From Alcanivoracaceae bacterium (GTDB lineage Bacteria > Pseudomonadota > Gammaproteobacteria > Pseudomonadales > Alcanivoracaceae), in NCBI GenBank assembly GCA_027324795.1, contig DAHVSB010000012.1, positions 1-35,052 on the forward strand: a DNA stretch of 35,052 nt. Reading direction: 5' to 3'. The notes beneath the pieces were generated by a model. The model saw only the letters and a program-made list of their open reading frames with translations, made no database searches and was not told the DNA's origin. Position numbers and translations under genes: made by a program. This document shows, piece after piece, positions 8,719 to 17,261 of this stretch. The number at the start of each line of letters is the position of its first letter. Position 1 is the first letter of the stretch.

Positions 8719-8746
8719 ATTCTACTTAAACTAAGAAAGAATGCAA
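8719..8746 (-). promoter_or_regulatory. sigma-70 promoter for rpsU operon
   Basis: On the minus strand, TTGCAT (8741-8746) and TAGAAT (8719-8724) are separated by 16 bases, about 95 bases upstream of the rpsU ATG. Both boxes are good matches to the consensus. This is the likely main promoter of the macromolecular synthesis operon. Confidence 0.55.
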
Positions 8747-8748
8747 AT

Positions 8749-8754
8749 TATAAT
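8749..8754 (+). promoter_or_regulatory. -10 box for tsaD, abutting the rpsU promoter
   Basis: A perfect TATAAT lies on the plus strand 95 bases before the tsaD ATG and two bases from the rpsU -35 box. The matching -35 is poor (CTTAAA or TTAAAC), so strength is uncertain. Confidence 0.4.
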
Positions 8755-8849
8755 CCGCGCAGCAGCGCTTCGTGGCGCAAGGATATAAAACTTATCCATG
8801 GCTAACAAGGTTTAATGCTTTTCGCTATGATGCGCCCAAGGAGAAAATC

Positions 8850-9884
8850 ATGCGTGTACTAGGTATTGAGACAAGTTGTGATGAAACTGGCGTGGCTATT
8901 TACGACAGTGAACAAGGTTTATTAAGCGAAGCGCTGTATAGCCAAATTGCGATGCATGCGGAGTTTGGCGGTGTGGTGCCAGAGCTTGCTAGCCGAGACC
9001 ATGTGCGCCGTTTGTTGCCTTTAATTGATGAGGCGCTAGCTAAGGCGAATTGTAGCGCTCAAGAAATTGATGCGGTGGCTTATACCGCAGGGCCAGGTTT
9101 AGCGGGTGCTTTGCTGGTGGGAGCGAGTACGGCGCGAGCTTTGGCGTGGAGCTGGGGGGTGCCGGCTGTGCCTGTGCATCATATGGAAGGGCATTTGCTA
9201 GCACCGTTGCTAGAAGAGGATGCGCCCGATTTCCCTTTTACCGCTTTGTTGGTAAGCGGCGGCCACACACAGTTATTGGCGGCTGAAAACTTAGGTGATT
9301 ATCGCTTGCTTGGTGAATCATTGGATGATGCAGCGGGCGAGGCCTTTGACAAAGCCGCAAAAATGATGGGGCTTGGCTACCCTGGCGGGCCTAATATTGC
9401 CGCCTATGCTGAGCGTGGCGAAGCGGGTCGTTTTGTGTTCCCGCGGCCCATGGTGGATAGACCAGGTTTGGATATGAGTTTTTCAGGTTTAAAAACCTAT
9501 TGCTTAAATACAGTAATGGACTGTGGCGGCGCCGAAGCCATGTCAGAGCAAGATAAAGCGGATATCGCCCATGCATTTCAAGAAGCGGTGGCAGAGACCT
9601 TGTATATTAAGTGTCGCCGCGCTATGCAGCTTACCGGTCATAACACGCTAGTTATGGCGGGGGGAGTGAGTGCTAACCTGCGCTTGCGTGAACGCTTAGC
9701 CGAAGGGCTGGGTGCGCAAGGCGTGCGCGTGCATTATCCACGTCACAATCTATGCACTGATAATGGCGCCATGATTGCTTATGCAGGGTGCTTACGCTTA
9801 ATGGGTGGGGAGCAGCAAGAGGATTTGCACATTCGAGTACGCGCTCGTTGGCCACTAACGGAGCTTGCGCCTATCGCTTCTTAA
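8850..9884 (+). CDS. tsaD: tRNA N6-threonylcarbamoyladenosine transferase
   Basis: A 344-residue TsaD (YgjD/Gcp) that transfers the threonylcarbamoyl group to A37 of ANN-decoding tRNAs together with TsaB and TsaE. It begins [19 protein letters not shown], the family signature. The iron-binding His111 and His115 lie in HHMEGHLL, and the nucleotide-binding elements include [11 protein letters not shown] and LLVSGGHTQ. The ATG at 8850 is preceded by AAGGAGA six bases upstream. A longer in-frame start at 8772 would add residues that the family lacks. Its 3' end overlaps the convergent plsY by 14 bases, an arrangement in which neither gene can have a separate terminator. Confidence 0.98.
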   Translation: MRVLGIETSCDETGVAIYDSEQGLLSEALYSQIAMHAEFGGVVPELASRDHVRRLLPLIDEALAKANCSAQEIDAVAYTAGPGLAGALLVGASTARALAWSWGVPAVPVHHMEGHLLAPLLEEDAPDFPFTALLVSGGHTQLLAAENLGDYRLLGESLDDAAGEAFDKAAKMMGLGYPGGPNIAAYAERGEAGRFVFPRPMVDRPGLDMSFSGLKTYCLNTVMDCGGAEAMSEQDKADIAHAFQEAVAETLYIKCRRAMQLTGHNTLVMAGGVSANLRLRERLAEGLGAQGVRVHYPRHNLCTDNGAMIAYAGCLRLMGGEQQEDLHIRVRARWPLTELAPIAS

Positions 9885-10482
9885 AACCGAGTTCTTCACC
9901 TTGCACTAGGTTGCGAATATTGCTGTGGTGGCGAGCCAGCAGGGTGGCAGACAATAAAGCCATAGGGAGCGTGGCTTCTGGGAGAAGCCACCAACAGCTT
10001 AACGGCGCGGCAACGAAGGCTAGCATGGAGGCAAGTGATGAAATCCTGCTAATACCAAAAACACTGAGCCATACCAAACCGCTAATCACACCCAAAGGCC
10101 AGTAAAGGGCAAAAAGCACGCCAAAAGCAGTGGCTACCCCTTTGCCTCCTTGGAAGCGAAAAAACACAGGCAGCAAGTGGCCAATAAAAGCAGCCAACCC
10201 TATCCAGGTAGCAGCCGCAGCACTAAAGCCCAAGGCACTAGCCGCTAAGACAGGCAGTATGCCTTTCAAAACATCGCCAATAAGCGTTAATAAGGCGGGG
10301 CCTTTTCCAGCGATGCGCATCACATTAGTGGCGCCAGGGTTACTTGAGCCTTGAGTTCGCGGATCTGGAAAACCCAGCAAAGCACATACCACAATAGCAC
10401 TGGAGATGGACCCAAGTAGGTAGGCGGTAGTCACCAAGCCAAGAAAAACTCCAACGGGCTCTGTAAATACGTTAAACTCCAC
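9871..10482 (-). CDS. plsY: glycerol-3-phosphate acyltransferase PlsY
   Basis: A 203-residue inner-membrane enzyme that acylates glycerol-3-phosphate with acyl-phosphate, the first step of phospholipid synthesis. The three family motifs are visible: [12 protein letters not shown] in the first helix, [11 protein letters not shown] and [14 protein letters not shown], with a HHSNI segment near the C-terminus. I set the start at the GTG at 10482 because GGAGGA lies seven bases upstream of it. The in-frame ATG at 10503 has no ribosome binding site and would place that GGAGGA inside the coding sequence. It is divergent from folB. Confidence 0.95.
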   Translation of the reverse strand: MEFNVFTEPVGVFLGLVTTAYLLGSISSAIVVCALLGFPDPRTQGSSNPGATNVMRIAGKGPALLTLIGDVLKGILPVLAASALGFSAAAATWIGLAAFIGHLLPVFFRFQGGKGVATAFGVLFALYWPLGVISGLVWLSVFGISRISSLASMLAFVAAPLSCWWLLPEATLPMALLSATLLARHHSNIRNLVQGEELGFKKR

Positions 10483-10551
10483 CGATTGTTCCTCCAAGTG
10501 CATTTGTAGTAGTTATTGTAGCAGCATACATCGAAAGAATAGGGCATAAAA

Positions 10552-10911
10552 ATGGATATCGTCTACATTCATGATTTAAAAGTCGATACAGTAATCGGCA
10601 TCTTTGATTGGGAACGAAAAATTCGCCAAACCGTGAGCTTAGATATTGAAATGGCCACGGATATTCGCCCCGCTGCAGCCACCGATGACATCGACAAAAC
10701 CTTGGATTACAAAGCTGTGGGCAAGCGGCTCATCCACTTTATTCGTGAATCGGAGTTTCAGTTGGTGGAAACCCTTGCCGAAGAATGTGCCAACATTATT
10801 TTGAACGATTTTGCCGTGCCTTGGGTGCGTTTGCGTCTTTCTAAACCGGGTGCATTGCGCGGTTCTAAAGATGTTGGTGTGATTATTGAACGAGGACAAC
10901 GGAGCGCATAA
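10552..10911 (+). CDS. folB: dihydroneopterin aldolase
   Basis: A 119-residue protein of the FolB family, which cleaves 7,8-dihydroneopterin to 6-hydroxymethyl-dihydropterin and glycolaldehyde in folate synthesis. It shows the GIFDWERKIRQ segment (the usual GI...ER..Q signature), LDYKAVGKRL in the middle, VETLAEECANIIL with the catalytic/pterin-binding Glu, and the C-terminal LSKPGAL. Its stop codon overlaps the ATG of folK (TAATG), so the two folate enzymes are translationally coupled. Confidence 0.97.
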   Translation: MDIVYIHDLKVDTVIGIFDWERKIRQTVSLDIEMATDIRPAAATDDIDKTLDYKAVGKRLIHFIRESEFQLVETLAEECANIILNDFAVPWVRLRLSKPGALRGSKDVGVIIERGQRSA

Positions 10912-11414
10912 TGGTTGAACCCGCTCGGGTTTATTTGAGTTTGGGCTCAAATATTAATCGCCAACAGAATATTACATCTGCACTAAATTCCCTCGCCACG
11001 CATTTTGGCGAGGTGAGAATTAGCCCGGTTTACGAGAGCGAATCGGTGGGGTTTGATGGCTCGCCTTTTTATAACTTAGTGGCACTAATCCATACCACCT
11101 TGGGAGTGGGAGACTTGGTGGATACATTGCACGCTATTGAAGAAGCCCATGGGCGCACTCGTCAAGAGAAAAAATTTGCTAGCCGCACCCTCGATATTGA
11201 TGTGCTCACTTATGGTGAGCTCACCGGTGTCGTAGATGGAGTGGAACTGCCTCGCGATGAAATAGAACACCATGCCTTTGTGCTTAAACCCTTAGTGGAT
11301 ATGGCGCCCGAGGAGCTTCATCCAGGCTTGAAAATTAGCTACCGCCAGTTGCTGGCAGAACGCGATTTAAGCGAGCAAAAGCTCCATCAGATACCATTCC
11401 AGTGGCCACACTAA
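10911..11414 (+). CDS. folK: 2-amino-4-hydroxy-6-hydroxymethyldihydropteridine pyrophosphokinase
   Basis: A 167-residue HPPK, which transfers pyrophosphate from ATP to 6-hydroxymethyl-dihydropterin, the step after FolB. The N-terminus has VYLSLGSNINRQQNI. The signature RTLDIDVLTYG provides the two Asp residues that bind magnesium, and HHAFVLKPLVDMAPE closes the fold. Its ATG overlaps the folB stop. Its TAA stop (11412-11414) overlaps the TAG stop of the convergent pteridine-reductase gene (11411-11413). Confidence 0.97.
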   Translation: MVEPARVYLSLGSNINRQQNITSALNSLATHFGEVRISPVYESESVGFDGSPFYNLVALIHTTLGVGDLVDTLHAIEEAHGRTRQEKKFASRTLDIDVLTYGELTGVVDGVELPRDEIEHHAFVLKPLVDMAPEELHPGLKISYRQLLAERDLSEQKLHQIPFQWPH

Positions 11415-12151
11415 TTGCCCGCGATGGTGAGGCTGCGCCCGCCATCCACCGGTAGTATATGGCCAGTGATAAAACTCGCTTGCGTAGCTAGCCAGTAAAC
11501 AGCCTCAGCAATTTCTTCAGGTGTGCCGCAGCGCATAAGCGGTGTGGCATCTACTATGCTGCTGGCATTATCTTGACCGCCTTCTGGCCATAAAATAGCC
11601 CCCGGAGCTACGCCGTTAACGCGAATTTTGGGGCCTAAGTCGCGTGCTAAGTTGCGGGTAAGCGCGGCAAGGCCTGCCTTGGCTGCGCAATAAATTGCGT
11701 GCTCGGCGAGGGTGCGTTCTGCATAAATATCAATCATGTTGACGATGCTTGCCACAGGGCTTTGCGCCAATAAAGGAGCAAAAGCCTGAATCAATAAGAA
11801 AGGCGCCTGAAGGTTGCTACCCATGAGCTCGTCCCATTCCTGAGCAGTAGCACTAGCCAAGGGGGTGGGGTAAAACTGCGATGCATTGTTAACGAGCACA
11901 TCGAGCTGGCGGTGTTGCGCTGTTATCTCGGCGGCGAGGGCGCGGATTTCTTGAGGGCGTGTTATATCAGCGGCGTAAACAAAGGCGGAGTGTGCACGCT
12001 CTTGGTTAAACTTTTCAGCAAGGCTATCCGCCGCTTGGCGGCTACTGTGGCAATGGATGAGCACGGTAAACCCTTGGCGATGAAACAGGGTGGCGCTCGC
12101 CGCACCTAAGCGTTTGGCACCGCCGGTGATTAGGGCAATTTGTCGGGCCAT
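11411..12151 (-). CDS. SDR-family pteridine reductase (FolM/PTR1-like)
   Basis: A 246-residue short-chain dehydrogenase/reductase. The nucleotide motif is TGGAKRLG (9-16), with the Arg that typifies the NADPH-dependent pteridine reductase branch. The catalytic Asp141 (NMIDIY) replaces the usual SDR Ser, with Tyr154 and Lys158 (YCAAK) downstream. This Asp-Tyr-Lys set is characteristic of PTR1/FolM enzymes that reduce dihydrobiopterin or dihydromonapterin. It lies tail-to-tail with folB-folK, which supports a role in pterin metabolism. The ATG lies within the 3' end of cca (22-base overlap), so its translation probably depends on cca. Substrate preference is inferred, not shown. Confidence 0.85.
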   Translation of the reverse strand: MARQIALITGGAKRLGAASATLFHRQGFTVLIHCHSSRQAADSLAEKFNQERAHSAFVYAADITRPQEIRALAAEITAQHRQLDVLVNNASQFYPTPLASATAQEWDELMGSNLQAPFLLIQAFAPLLAQSPVASIVNMIDIYAERTLAEHAIYCAAKAGLAALTRNLARDLGPKIRVNGVAPGAILWPEGGQDNASSIVDATPLMRCGTPEEIAEAVYWLATQASFITGHILPVDGGRSLTIAGN

Positions 12152-13374
12152 GCTTGTTTAAACTCCTTTAGTTTGTGGATGCGCGCCTGCCCAATGGCAG
12201 CGCCAAGTTCGGGGCCTTCAAAGCGTTCCCGTAGCGCGGGGATATCAATGTTTTGTGCGGCAGCTAAGGCTAAGCGTAAATAGTCTGCTTGAGGATAAGG
12301 CCGCTCCTCGTAGCCCGTGCGGCCGCGGGCGTCGGCGGTGCAGGCCACTAGCAGTTGCTCAAAACGTTCAGGGCGGCGCAACGCATCCGTGCCTTTAAAA
12401 AGCTTATGGATGGTGTTGGGCCTAAGTTCTAGGGCACGATGCACATGGGTGTGCCATTGACTCATGGTAAGCCCTAGTTCTAGATATTGCCGTGGCACTC
12501 GGAGGCGTTTGCCAAGCTGCTTAATTAAAGGCAACCCTTTGATTTCATGGTTGATGTGCTGTGGCCAGGCGGATTCGGGGGTTAAACCTTTGCCTAAATC
12601 ATGCACCAACACGGCAAAACGAGTGGGGGTATCGGCGTTGAGCTGCGCTGCAATTTTGAGCGCAAGATATTGATGCTCTAAGGTATCGATTTCAGGGTGA
12701 TATAGCTTGGGCTGCGGCACACCGCGAAGCGCAGCAAGTTCAGGAAAAAGAATGCGTAATGCGCCGCAGTCTTCGAGCACTTGGAAATACACCTGCGGGT
12801 CTGGCTCTGTGAGGGCTTTTTGGGTTTCTTGCCATAAACGTTCAGGGGCTATGCTGAGCAACTCGGTGGCGGTGCTAAGTGAGCGCATCAGAGCTACGGT
12901 CTCTGGCGCTACACGAAAACCAAGCCAATGAAAACGCGCAGCAAACCGCGCCACTCGTAATACACGCAACGGGTCTTCTGCAAAAGCAGGACTCACATGG
13001 CGTAAAATGCGCGCTTTCAAATCTTCAAGGCCGCCATAAGGGTCCACCAAGGCACCACCAGGTGTGCGAGCCATGGCATTAATAGTCAGGTCGCGCCTTA
13101 ATAAATCCTCTTCAAGGCTGACAGAAGGATGAGCGTGGATTTCAAATCCATGGTAACCGTGGCCCGCTTTGCGCTCTGTGCGGGCTAGGGCATATTCGTC
13201 CTTCGTTTTTGGGTGAAGAAAAACAGGAAAATCTTTGCCCACAGGAGTGAAACCAAGGGTAAGCATCTCTTCGGCAGTATGGCCCACCACTACCCAGTCT
13301 TTTTCATGTACGGGGAGCCCTAATAGCGCATCGCGTACCGCGCCGCCTACAAGGTAATGTGTCAGCTGCTTCAT
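12130..13374 (-). CDS. cca: multifunctional CCA tRNA nucleotidyltransferase
   Basis: A 414-residue class II CCA-adding enzyme that builds or repairs the 3' CCA of tRNAs. The N-terminal polymerase head shows YLVGGAVRDALLGLPV and KDWVVVG. The template-binding region includes RRDLTINAMA, and the C-terminal HD phosphohydrolase domain is marked by VLVHDLGKG. The first of the two metal-binding acids is Glu24 instead of the Asp of the E. coli enzyme, a conservative change. I chose the ATG at 13374 (MKQLTHYLVGG), which matches the family; an upstream in-frame start would add 13 unrelated residues. It overlaps the pteridine-reductase gene by 22 bases. Confidence 0.97.
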   Translation of the reverse strand: MKQLTHYLVGGAVRDALLGLPVHEKDWVVVGHTAEEMLTLGFTPVGKDFPVFLHPKTKDEYALARTERKAGHGYHGFEIHAHPSVSLEEDLLRRDLTINAMARTPGGALVDPYGGLEDLKARILRHVSPAFAEDPLRVLRVARFAARFHWLGFRVAPETVALMRSLSTATELLSIAPERLWQETQKALTEPDPQVYFQVLEDCGALRILFPELAALRGVPQPKLYHPEIDTLEHQYLALKIAAQLNADTPTRFAVLVHDLGKGLTPESAWPQHINHEIKGLPLIKQLGKRLRVPRQYLELGLTMSQWHTHVHRALELRPNTIHKLFKGTDALRRPERFEQLLVACTADARGRTGYEERPYPQADYLRLALAAAQNIDIPALRERFEGPELGAAIGQARIHKLKEFKQAWPDKLP

Positions 13375-13430
13375 GGTGTGTTTCTCTTTGATCGGTGGCA
13401 GGCACTTTAGCATACCTTTCGAGGGAAATA

Positions 13431-13459
13431 ATTATATAAGGCGGTCTTAATATTGTCGG
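13431..13459 (-). promoter_or_regulatory. candidate sigma-70 promoter for cca
   Basis: On the minus strand, CCGACA (13454-13459) and a perfect TATAAT (13431-13436) are 17 bases apart, placing the transcription start roughly 50 bases before the cca ATG. The -35 matches four of six bases. Confidence 0.5.
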
Positions 13460-13502
13460 TTTATATTGCCGCTACTGCCGCTTTTTATTGTAGGAGTCAG
13501 TT

Positions 13503-14678
13503 ATGCCGTTTACCGTTTGGGGGTTGGCACTCGCCCAAGCCTTGCTAACCACAGGAAATATTTTATTGGTGTCTGTGGCCGCCTTAATTGGTAAGCAGCT
13601 TGCGAGCCATCCTGCATTAATTACCTTGCCCATTGCGTTGCAATTTACCGGAACAATTTTATCCACCTTGCCGTCGGCGCATTTGATGCAACGTTTTGGG
13701 CGTAAATTTGGTTTTGTGCTAGGCAACGTGGTGGGGATTGCAGGCACCTTGGTGGCGCTTAAGGGATTGCAAGCGGAAAGCCTAGCAGGATTTGCCTTTG
13801 GTACTTTTTTGATTGGTATGGCGGTGGGTACGGCACAGCAATACCGGTTCGCTGCCATTGATGCAGCCTCTGTGGCGCAGCGCCCACGAGCCATCAGCAT
13901 GGTAATGGCGGGCGGTATAGTGGCCGCTGTTTTAGGGCCCAACCTCGCCATTTGGGCACAGAACTGGGCGCCTGATAATGTGTTTGTTGGGGCTTTTTAT
14001 GGGTTGCTTGCACTTTATATTTTAGCGCTTTTGGTGATTTTTTGGTTGCCCCTAGCTAAGCCATCAGCACAACAACAAACCCAAACAGGGCGCTCTTATG
14101 GTGAGTTATTCAAGCAGCCTTTGTTAGTAGGTGCTGTGTTGTCGGGCATGATTGGGTACGGCGTTATGGTGCTGCTCATGTCGGCAACACCGGTGGCCAT
14201 GGATGATATGAACTTTGCCTTTCCTGCTATTGCCAGTGTGATCCAGTGGCACGTGCTAGGTATGTTTGCCCCTTCCTTTTTCACGGGTAATTTAATCCGT
14301 CGCTTCACTAGCCGCAGTGTGATTTTGTGGGGCTGTGGCTTGCTAATTATTAGTGCCTTAGTGAATATGGCGGGCATTAGCTATTGGCATTATTTAATCA
14401 GCATGTTGCTTTTAGGAGTGGGTTGGAACTTTACCTTTATTGGCGCTACGCATTTGTTAGCGTTCACTTACCAGCCTGAAGAGCAAGGCAAGGTGCAGGG
14501 CATGAATGAGTTTTTAGTATTTTCTGCCGCTGCTGTGGGAAGTTTATTTGCAGGGCAAGGGGTGGCTTGGTTGGGCTGGGGCTGGCTTAATGCGTTTGCC
14601 ATCGTGTTGGTCTTGATTGTCACCGTAGTGATTTGGCGTTTGCAGGACCCTAGCCAAAGGGCCGAGGCTGCGAAGTAA
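13503..14678 (+). CDS. MFS transporter, 12-helix type
   Basis: A 391-residue hydrophobic protein with about 12 membrane helices. The loop between helices 2 and 3 has HLMQRFGRKFGFVLG (about 60-74), the G-x-x-x-D/R-R-x-G-R-R-like motif A of the major facilitator superfamily, and helix 4 has AFGTFLIGMAVGTAQQYRFAA. The N-terminus starts directly in a helix with almost no cytoplasmic leader. AGGAG lies six bases before the ATG. It is divergent from cca, and no enzyme or regulator neighbour suggests a substrate. I cannot assign a transport specificity. Confidence 0.88.
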   Translation: MPFTVWGLALAQALLTTGNILLVSVAALIGKQLASHPALITLPIALQFTGTILSTLPSAHLMQRFGRKFGFVLGNVVGIAGTLVALKGLQAESLAGFAFGTFLIGMAVGTAQQYRFAAIDAASVAQRPRAISMVMAGGIVAAVLGPNLAIWAQNWAPDNVFVGAFYGLLALYILALLVIFWLPLAKPSAQQQTQTGRSYGELFKQPLLVGAVLSGMIGYGVMVLLMSATPVAMDDMNFAFPAIASVIQWHVLGMFAPSFFTGNLIRRFTSRSVILWGCGLLIISALVNMAGISYWHYLISMLLLGVGWNFTFIGATHLLAFTYQPEEQGKVQGMNEFLVFSAAAVGSLFAGQGVAWLGWGWLNAFAIVLVLIVTVVIWRLQDPSQRAEAAK

Positions 14679-14681
14679 GCA

Positions 14682-14705
14682 CTCACCCAGCCTTGGCTAG
14701 GTGAG
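14682..14705. terminator. hairpin between convergent genes
   Basis: CTCACC (14682-14687) pairs with GGTGAG (14700-14705), and an inner AGCC/GGCT adds four pairs across one mismatch. It sits in the 35-base gap between the convergent MFS and flavoprotein genes and could serve both. Neither side has a T-tract. Confidence 0.4.
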
Positions 14706-14713
14706 GGGCAAGA

Positions 14714-16132
14714 TTACAGAGCGCTTAACCCCAAGGGCAAGCCATGGGCTTGGGGTATTTTGCGGGCAATATCCTGCAGGGCGGTTTGTAGCATCTCTTC
14801 TACCGTGGGGTGGTAAAAAGGCAGCTCCATTAGGCTGTGTGCCGTTTCGCCCCTATCGATGGCTAAGGCGAGTAGGTGGGCGAGATGCTCAGCGCGTTTG
14901 CCTAGCATGGCAGCGCCTAGCAGTTTACCGTTGTGAGCATCCGCATAAAGGCGCAATATATCGTTGTCTCCATGTAGGATGCGGTTGCGACCGTTGTGCT
15001 GCCCTAAGGCGGTGCCCACTAAAATATCGCTGCCGTTTAAACTGTTAAAACTTGCTCCCACCGTGATGATGTCTGGGTCGGCAAAGGCAATGCCAATACT
15101 GGTTTTGCGTTTAAAAGCCACGGGTGTTTCGTGGCTAGCATTGTAGCCTGCCATGGCACCTTCAGCGGCAGCTTCATGCATTAGGGTTCTGTCGCTGTTA
15201 GCATCGCCTGCGATATAAATGGGTGTGTCGCCCACTTGCATGGTGTGGGGATTGAAGCTCAAAGAGCCTCTTTCGTTGAGCGCAATGTCTGCATTTTCTA
15301 GCTTGAGCTTATCAAGATTACTGCGGCGACCAAGAGCGGCAAGCAGCAAATCCACGTCGTGGGTGTGGCCTTGTACTTGCATGCTAAGGCCGTTTTCCTG
15401 GGGTGTGAGCTCTGCTGTTGCCCCCAAATAAAATGTAAAGGCTGATTCAAATTCTTTAAGCGCCGCATTACTAATCTCAGGGTCTTGAATGCCGCCAATG
15501 GTGTGCCCCACATCCGCCGCCACCACAGAAATACCCATGCGAGAAAGGGCTAAACCCATTTCTAAGCCGATGGCACCCAAGCCTAAAACGCCAAAGCGCT
15601 TGGGTAGCTTATCTAGCTCAAACAGTTGGTCAGTGGAAATGGTGTTGTGAGCCACAGGCTGCAACCATTGAGGAATAATGGGGCGTGAACCCACGGCGAG
15701 AATAATGCGTTGCGCGTTGACTAAGGTGCGCTTGCCGTCTGCGCCATGCACAGCCAGTTGCTGGGGGCTAATAAACTCTGCTTTGCCCATGAGTAAGTGC
15801 TCGCCAGCAGCACGTTTGGTGTTGTTAGCGGTACCGCCGGCAAAACCATCCCGTTGGCGTTTTACTTCGGCCCAGGCTAAGTCCGGGTTAATGGCCAAGT
15901 GCTCAGCGCCGGTGATGCCGAATTGAGTAAAATGCTGTTGTATGTTCCAGTTAGCGCCAGCATGCAGCGCTACTTTTGATGGCATGCAGCCCACTCGTGC
16001 ACAGGTGGTACCTAATGGGCCTTGGTCAATTAGGAGGTAGGATTTCTTAGCGCGTTTTACTTCACGTAAGGCATAGAGGCCGGCGGTGCCAGCACCAACT
16101 ATCGCCACATCAACGTTAATGGTTGTTGCCAT
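14714..16132 (-). CDS. dihydrolipoyl-dehydrogenase-like flavoprotein (class I disulfide oxidoreductase)
   Basis: A 472-residue FAD/NAD(P)-dependent enzyme. The N-terminal FAD site is VAIVGAGTAGL (9-19). The redox-active pair is Cys44-x4-Cys49 in GTTCARVGCMPSK. A second dinucleotide motif is GLGAIGLEMG, and the second FAD segment is YIAGDAN. The C-terminal dimer interface carries His441 and Glu446 (HPTVEE), which form the proton-relay dyad. These features fit the dihydrolipoamide dehydrogenase family. The context TTCARVGCMPSK differs from the GGTCLNVGCIPSK of classical E3 enzymes. No pyruvate, 2-oxoglutarate or glycine-cleavage complex gene is adjacent, so the physiological disulfide or quinone substrate is unknown. 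Gene symbol withheld for that reason. Confidence 0.85.
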   Translation of the reverse strand: MATTINVDVAIVGAGTAGLYALREVKRAKKSYLLIDQGPLGTTCARVGCMPSKVALHAGANWNIQQHFTQFGITGAEHLAINPDLAWAEVKRQRDGFAGGTANNTKRAAGEHLLMGKAEFISPQQLAVHGADGKRTLVNAQRIILAVGSRPIIPQWLQPVAHNTISTDQLFELDKLPKRFGVLGLGAIGLEMGLALSRMGISVVAADVGHTIGGIQDPEISNAALKEFESAFTFYLGATAELTPQENGLSMQVQGHTHDVDLLLAALGRRSNLDKLKLENADIALNERGSLSFNPHTMQVGDTPIYIAGDANSDRTLMHEAAAEGAMAGYNASHETPVAFKRKTSIGIAFADPDIITVGASFNSLNGSDILVGTALGQHNGRNRILHGDNDILRLYADAHNGKLLGAAMLGKRAEHLAHLLALAIDRGETAHSLMELPFYHPTVEEMLQTALQDIARKIPQAHGLPLGLSAL

Positions 16133-16210
16133 GCTTGCTCCTTAGGAAAAGAGTTTCAATCAATCCTAATATAAACAAGCCAAGATAGCAGCCTCGTTTT
16201 GGTTAAAGCG

Positions 16211-16648
16211 TTAAATTGGCCAAGTGGCAATAATGTGTTGTGCCATGCGCCGCTTAGGTACTTGGCCATGGGGAACTGCATAGTGATTTACGGTAATGCC
16301 TTTTCTTCGCATGGCATCTTGGTTACCACTGATGAGTGGGTGCCATGAAGCTAACGGCCGGCCCTCGTGTACGCGACGGTAGGCACAGGTATCGGGTAAC
16401 CAGTTGTATTTTGGCACATTGTTGGGAGTGAGCTTGTGGCAGCTAGGCACTCGCTTTAAGCGGTTGCGATAGTCCTGGCAACGATTGTTTTCGATATCTA
16501 ATAGTTCGCAGGCAATGTTGTAAACCGTCACTTGTTGGTTTTCCACATAGCGGGTTAGACAACACTGGGCACATCCGTCGCACAGAGCTTCCCATTCTTT
16601 GGCGTTAAGTTCGCCGAGGGAGAAACGCTCCCAAAATTTTTCGCGCAT
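16211..16648 (-). CDS. YcgN/UPF0260 family cysteine-cluster protein
   Basis: A 145-residue protein that matches the UPF0260 (YcgN) family over its length. It begins with the aromatic-rich FWERF segment, then has CDGCAQCC (residues 23-30), which belongs to the CxxCxxCC-type cluster that defines the group and probably binds a metal or Fe-S centre. Further cysteines lie in NNRCQDY, PSCHKL and PDTCAYR, and the C-terminal half has the conserved WHPLISG. The function of the family is not established. It is divergent from the small lipoprotein gene, and a TATATT box is present upstream. Confidence 0.9.
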   Translation of the reverse strand: MREKFWERFSLGELNAKEWEALCDGCAQCCLTRYVENQQVTVYNIACELLDIENNRCQDYRNRLKRVPSCHKLTPNNVPKYNWLPDTCAYRRVHEGRPLASWHPLISGNQDAMRRKGITVNHYAVPHGQVPKRRMAQHIIATWPI

Positions 16649-16751
16649 GTTTCTGGTTTTTAGCTGAATGATGGGTGAAATATAAAGAATTTAACTGCAT
16701 TTTCGGCGAAGAATGGTAGCTTTTATAAATGTAAAAGGCTAGCTAACTTGC

Positions 16752-16780
16752 TTGTTATTCTGTGACCACGGCTGTGCAAT
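16752..16780 (+). promoter_or_regulatory. candidate promoter for the small lipoprotein gene
   Basis: TTGTTA (16752-16757) and TGCAAT (16775-16780) are 17 bases apart, 51 bases before the ATG at 16832. Both boxes are moderate matches. Confidence 0.35.
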
Positions 16781-16831
16781 AAAGCACTGGTGAGGTAATC
16801 TCCTAGAGAAGATGCTTGAAGTGAGGTTGGT

Positions 16832-17242
16832 ATGAATAAAAAGTTACTGCTATTGGCACTATCGTTATCGGGAATGCTGGCAGCATGCAGTGAAACAGCT
16901 AATGATTCAGCAGCTATTCCTGATTTACGTGCCCAGGGCAATGAACCCTTTTGGACTATTACCACAAACCAAAACGCAGGGAGTTTGCGTTATCAAACAC
17001 CGATGAATATTGAAGGAGAAACTTTTGCTATGTCGGCGAAAACGGTCGCTGATGGATGGCATTTTGAAACCACAGAAGGGGAGTCCATGGAGCTCACAGT
17101 GACCAAGCAAGAATGCCAAGACGACATGTCCGGCTGGATTTTTCAGTATTCAGCAACTTTAAAGATGGCGGGGGCTACACATTTTGGTTGTGCAAACCCT
17201 GAAGGCGCTAAACCACAGGAGCCGGACTTTGTCCAACCTTGA
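16832..17242 (+). CDS. small lipoprotein, COG3650-like domain
   Basis: A 136-residue protein with a lipoprotein signal: KK at positions 3-4, a hydrophobic stretch and the lipobox LAAC with Cys19. The residue after Cys is Ser, which favours sorting to the outer membrane. The mature part has RAQGNEPFWTI (33-43) and, near the end, CQDDMSG and FGCANP. These match the pattern (A.GNEPFW ... C.D.MSG ... GCA.P) of the COG3650 family of periplasmic or lipoprotein domains, which often accompany META-type domains. The two conserved Cys of the mature domain could form a disulfide. No function is known. The ogt start follows 20 bases after its stop. Confidence 0.8.
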   Translation: MNKKLLLLALSLSGMLAACSETANDSAAIPDLRAQGNEPFWTITTNQNAGSLRYQTPMNIEGETFAMSAKTVADGWHFETTEGESMELTVTKQECQDDMSGWIFQYSATLKMAGATHFGCANPEGAKPQEPDFVQP

Positions 17243-17261
17243 ACCAAGCCACAGCTTCCGA

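Noticed and set aside
8772-8849. Longer N-terminus for tsaD from an ATG at 8772
   Set aside because: The strong AAGGAGA site and the conserved [13 protein letters not shown] both point to the ATG at 8850. The extra residues are not family-like.
14682-14705. Integration site or mobile-element end
   Set aside because: The inverted repeat lies between two convergent stop codons and has no direct repeats or recombinase gene nearby; a shared terminator-like hairpin is sufficient.
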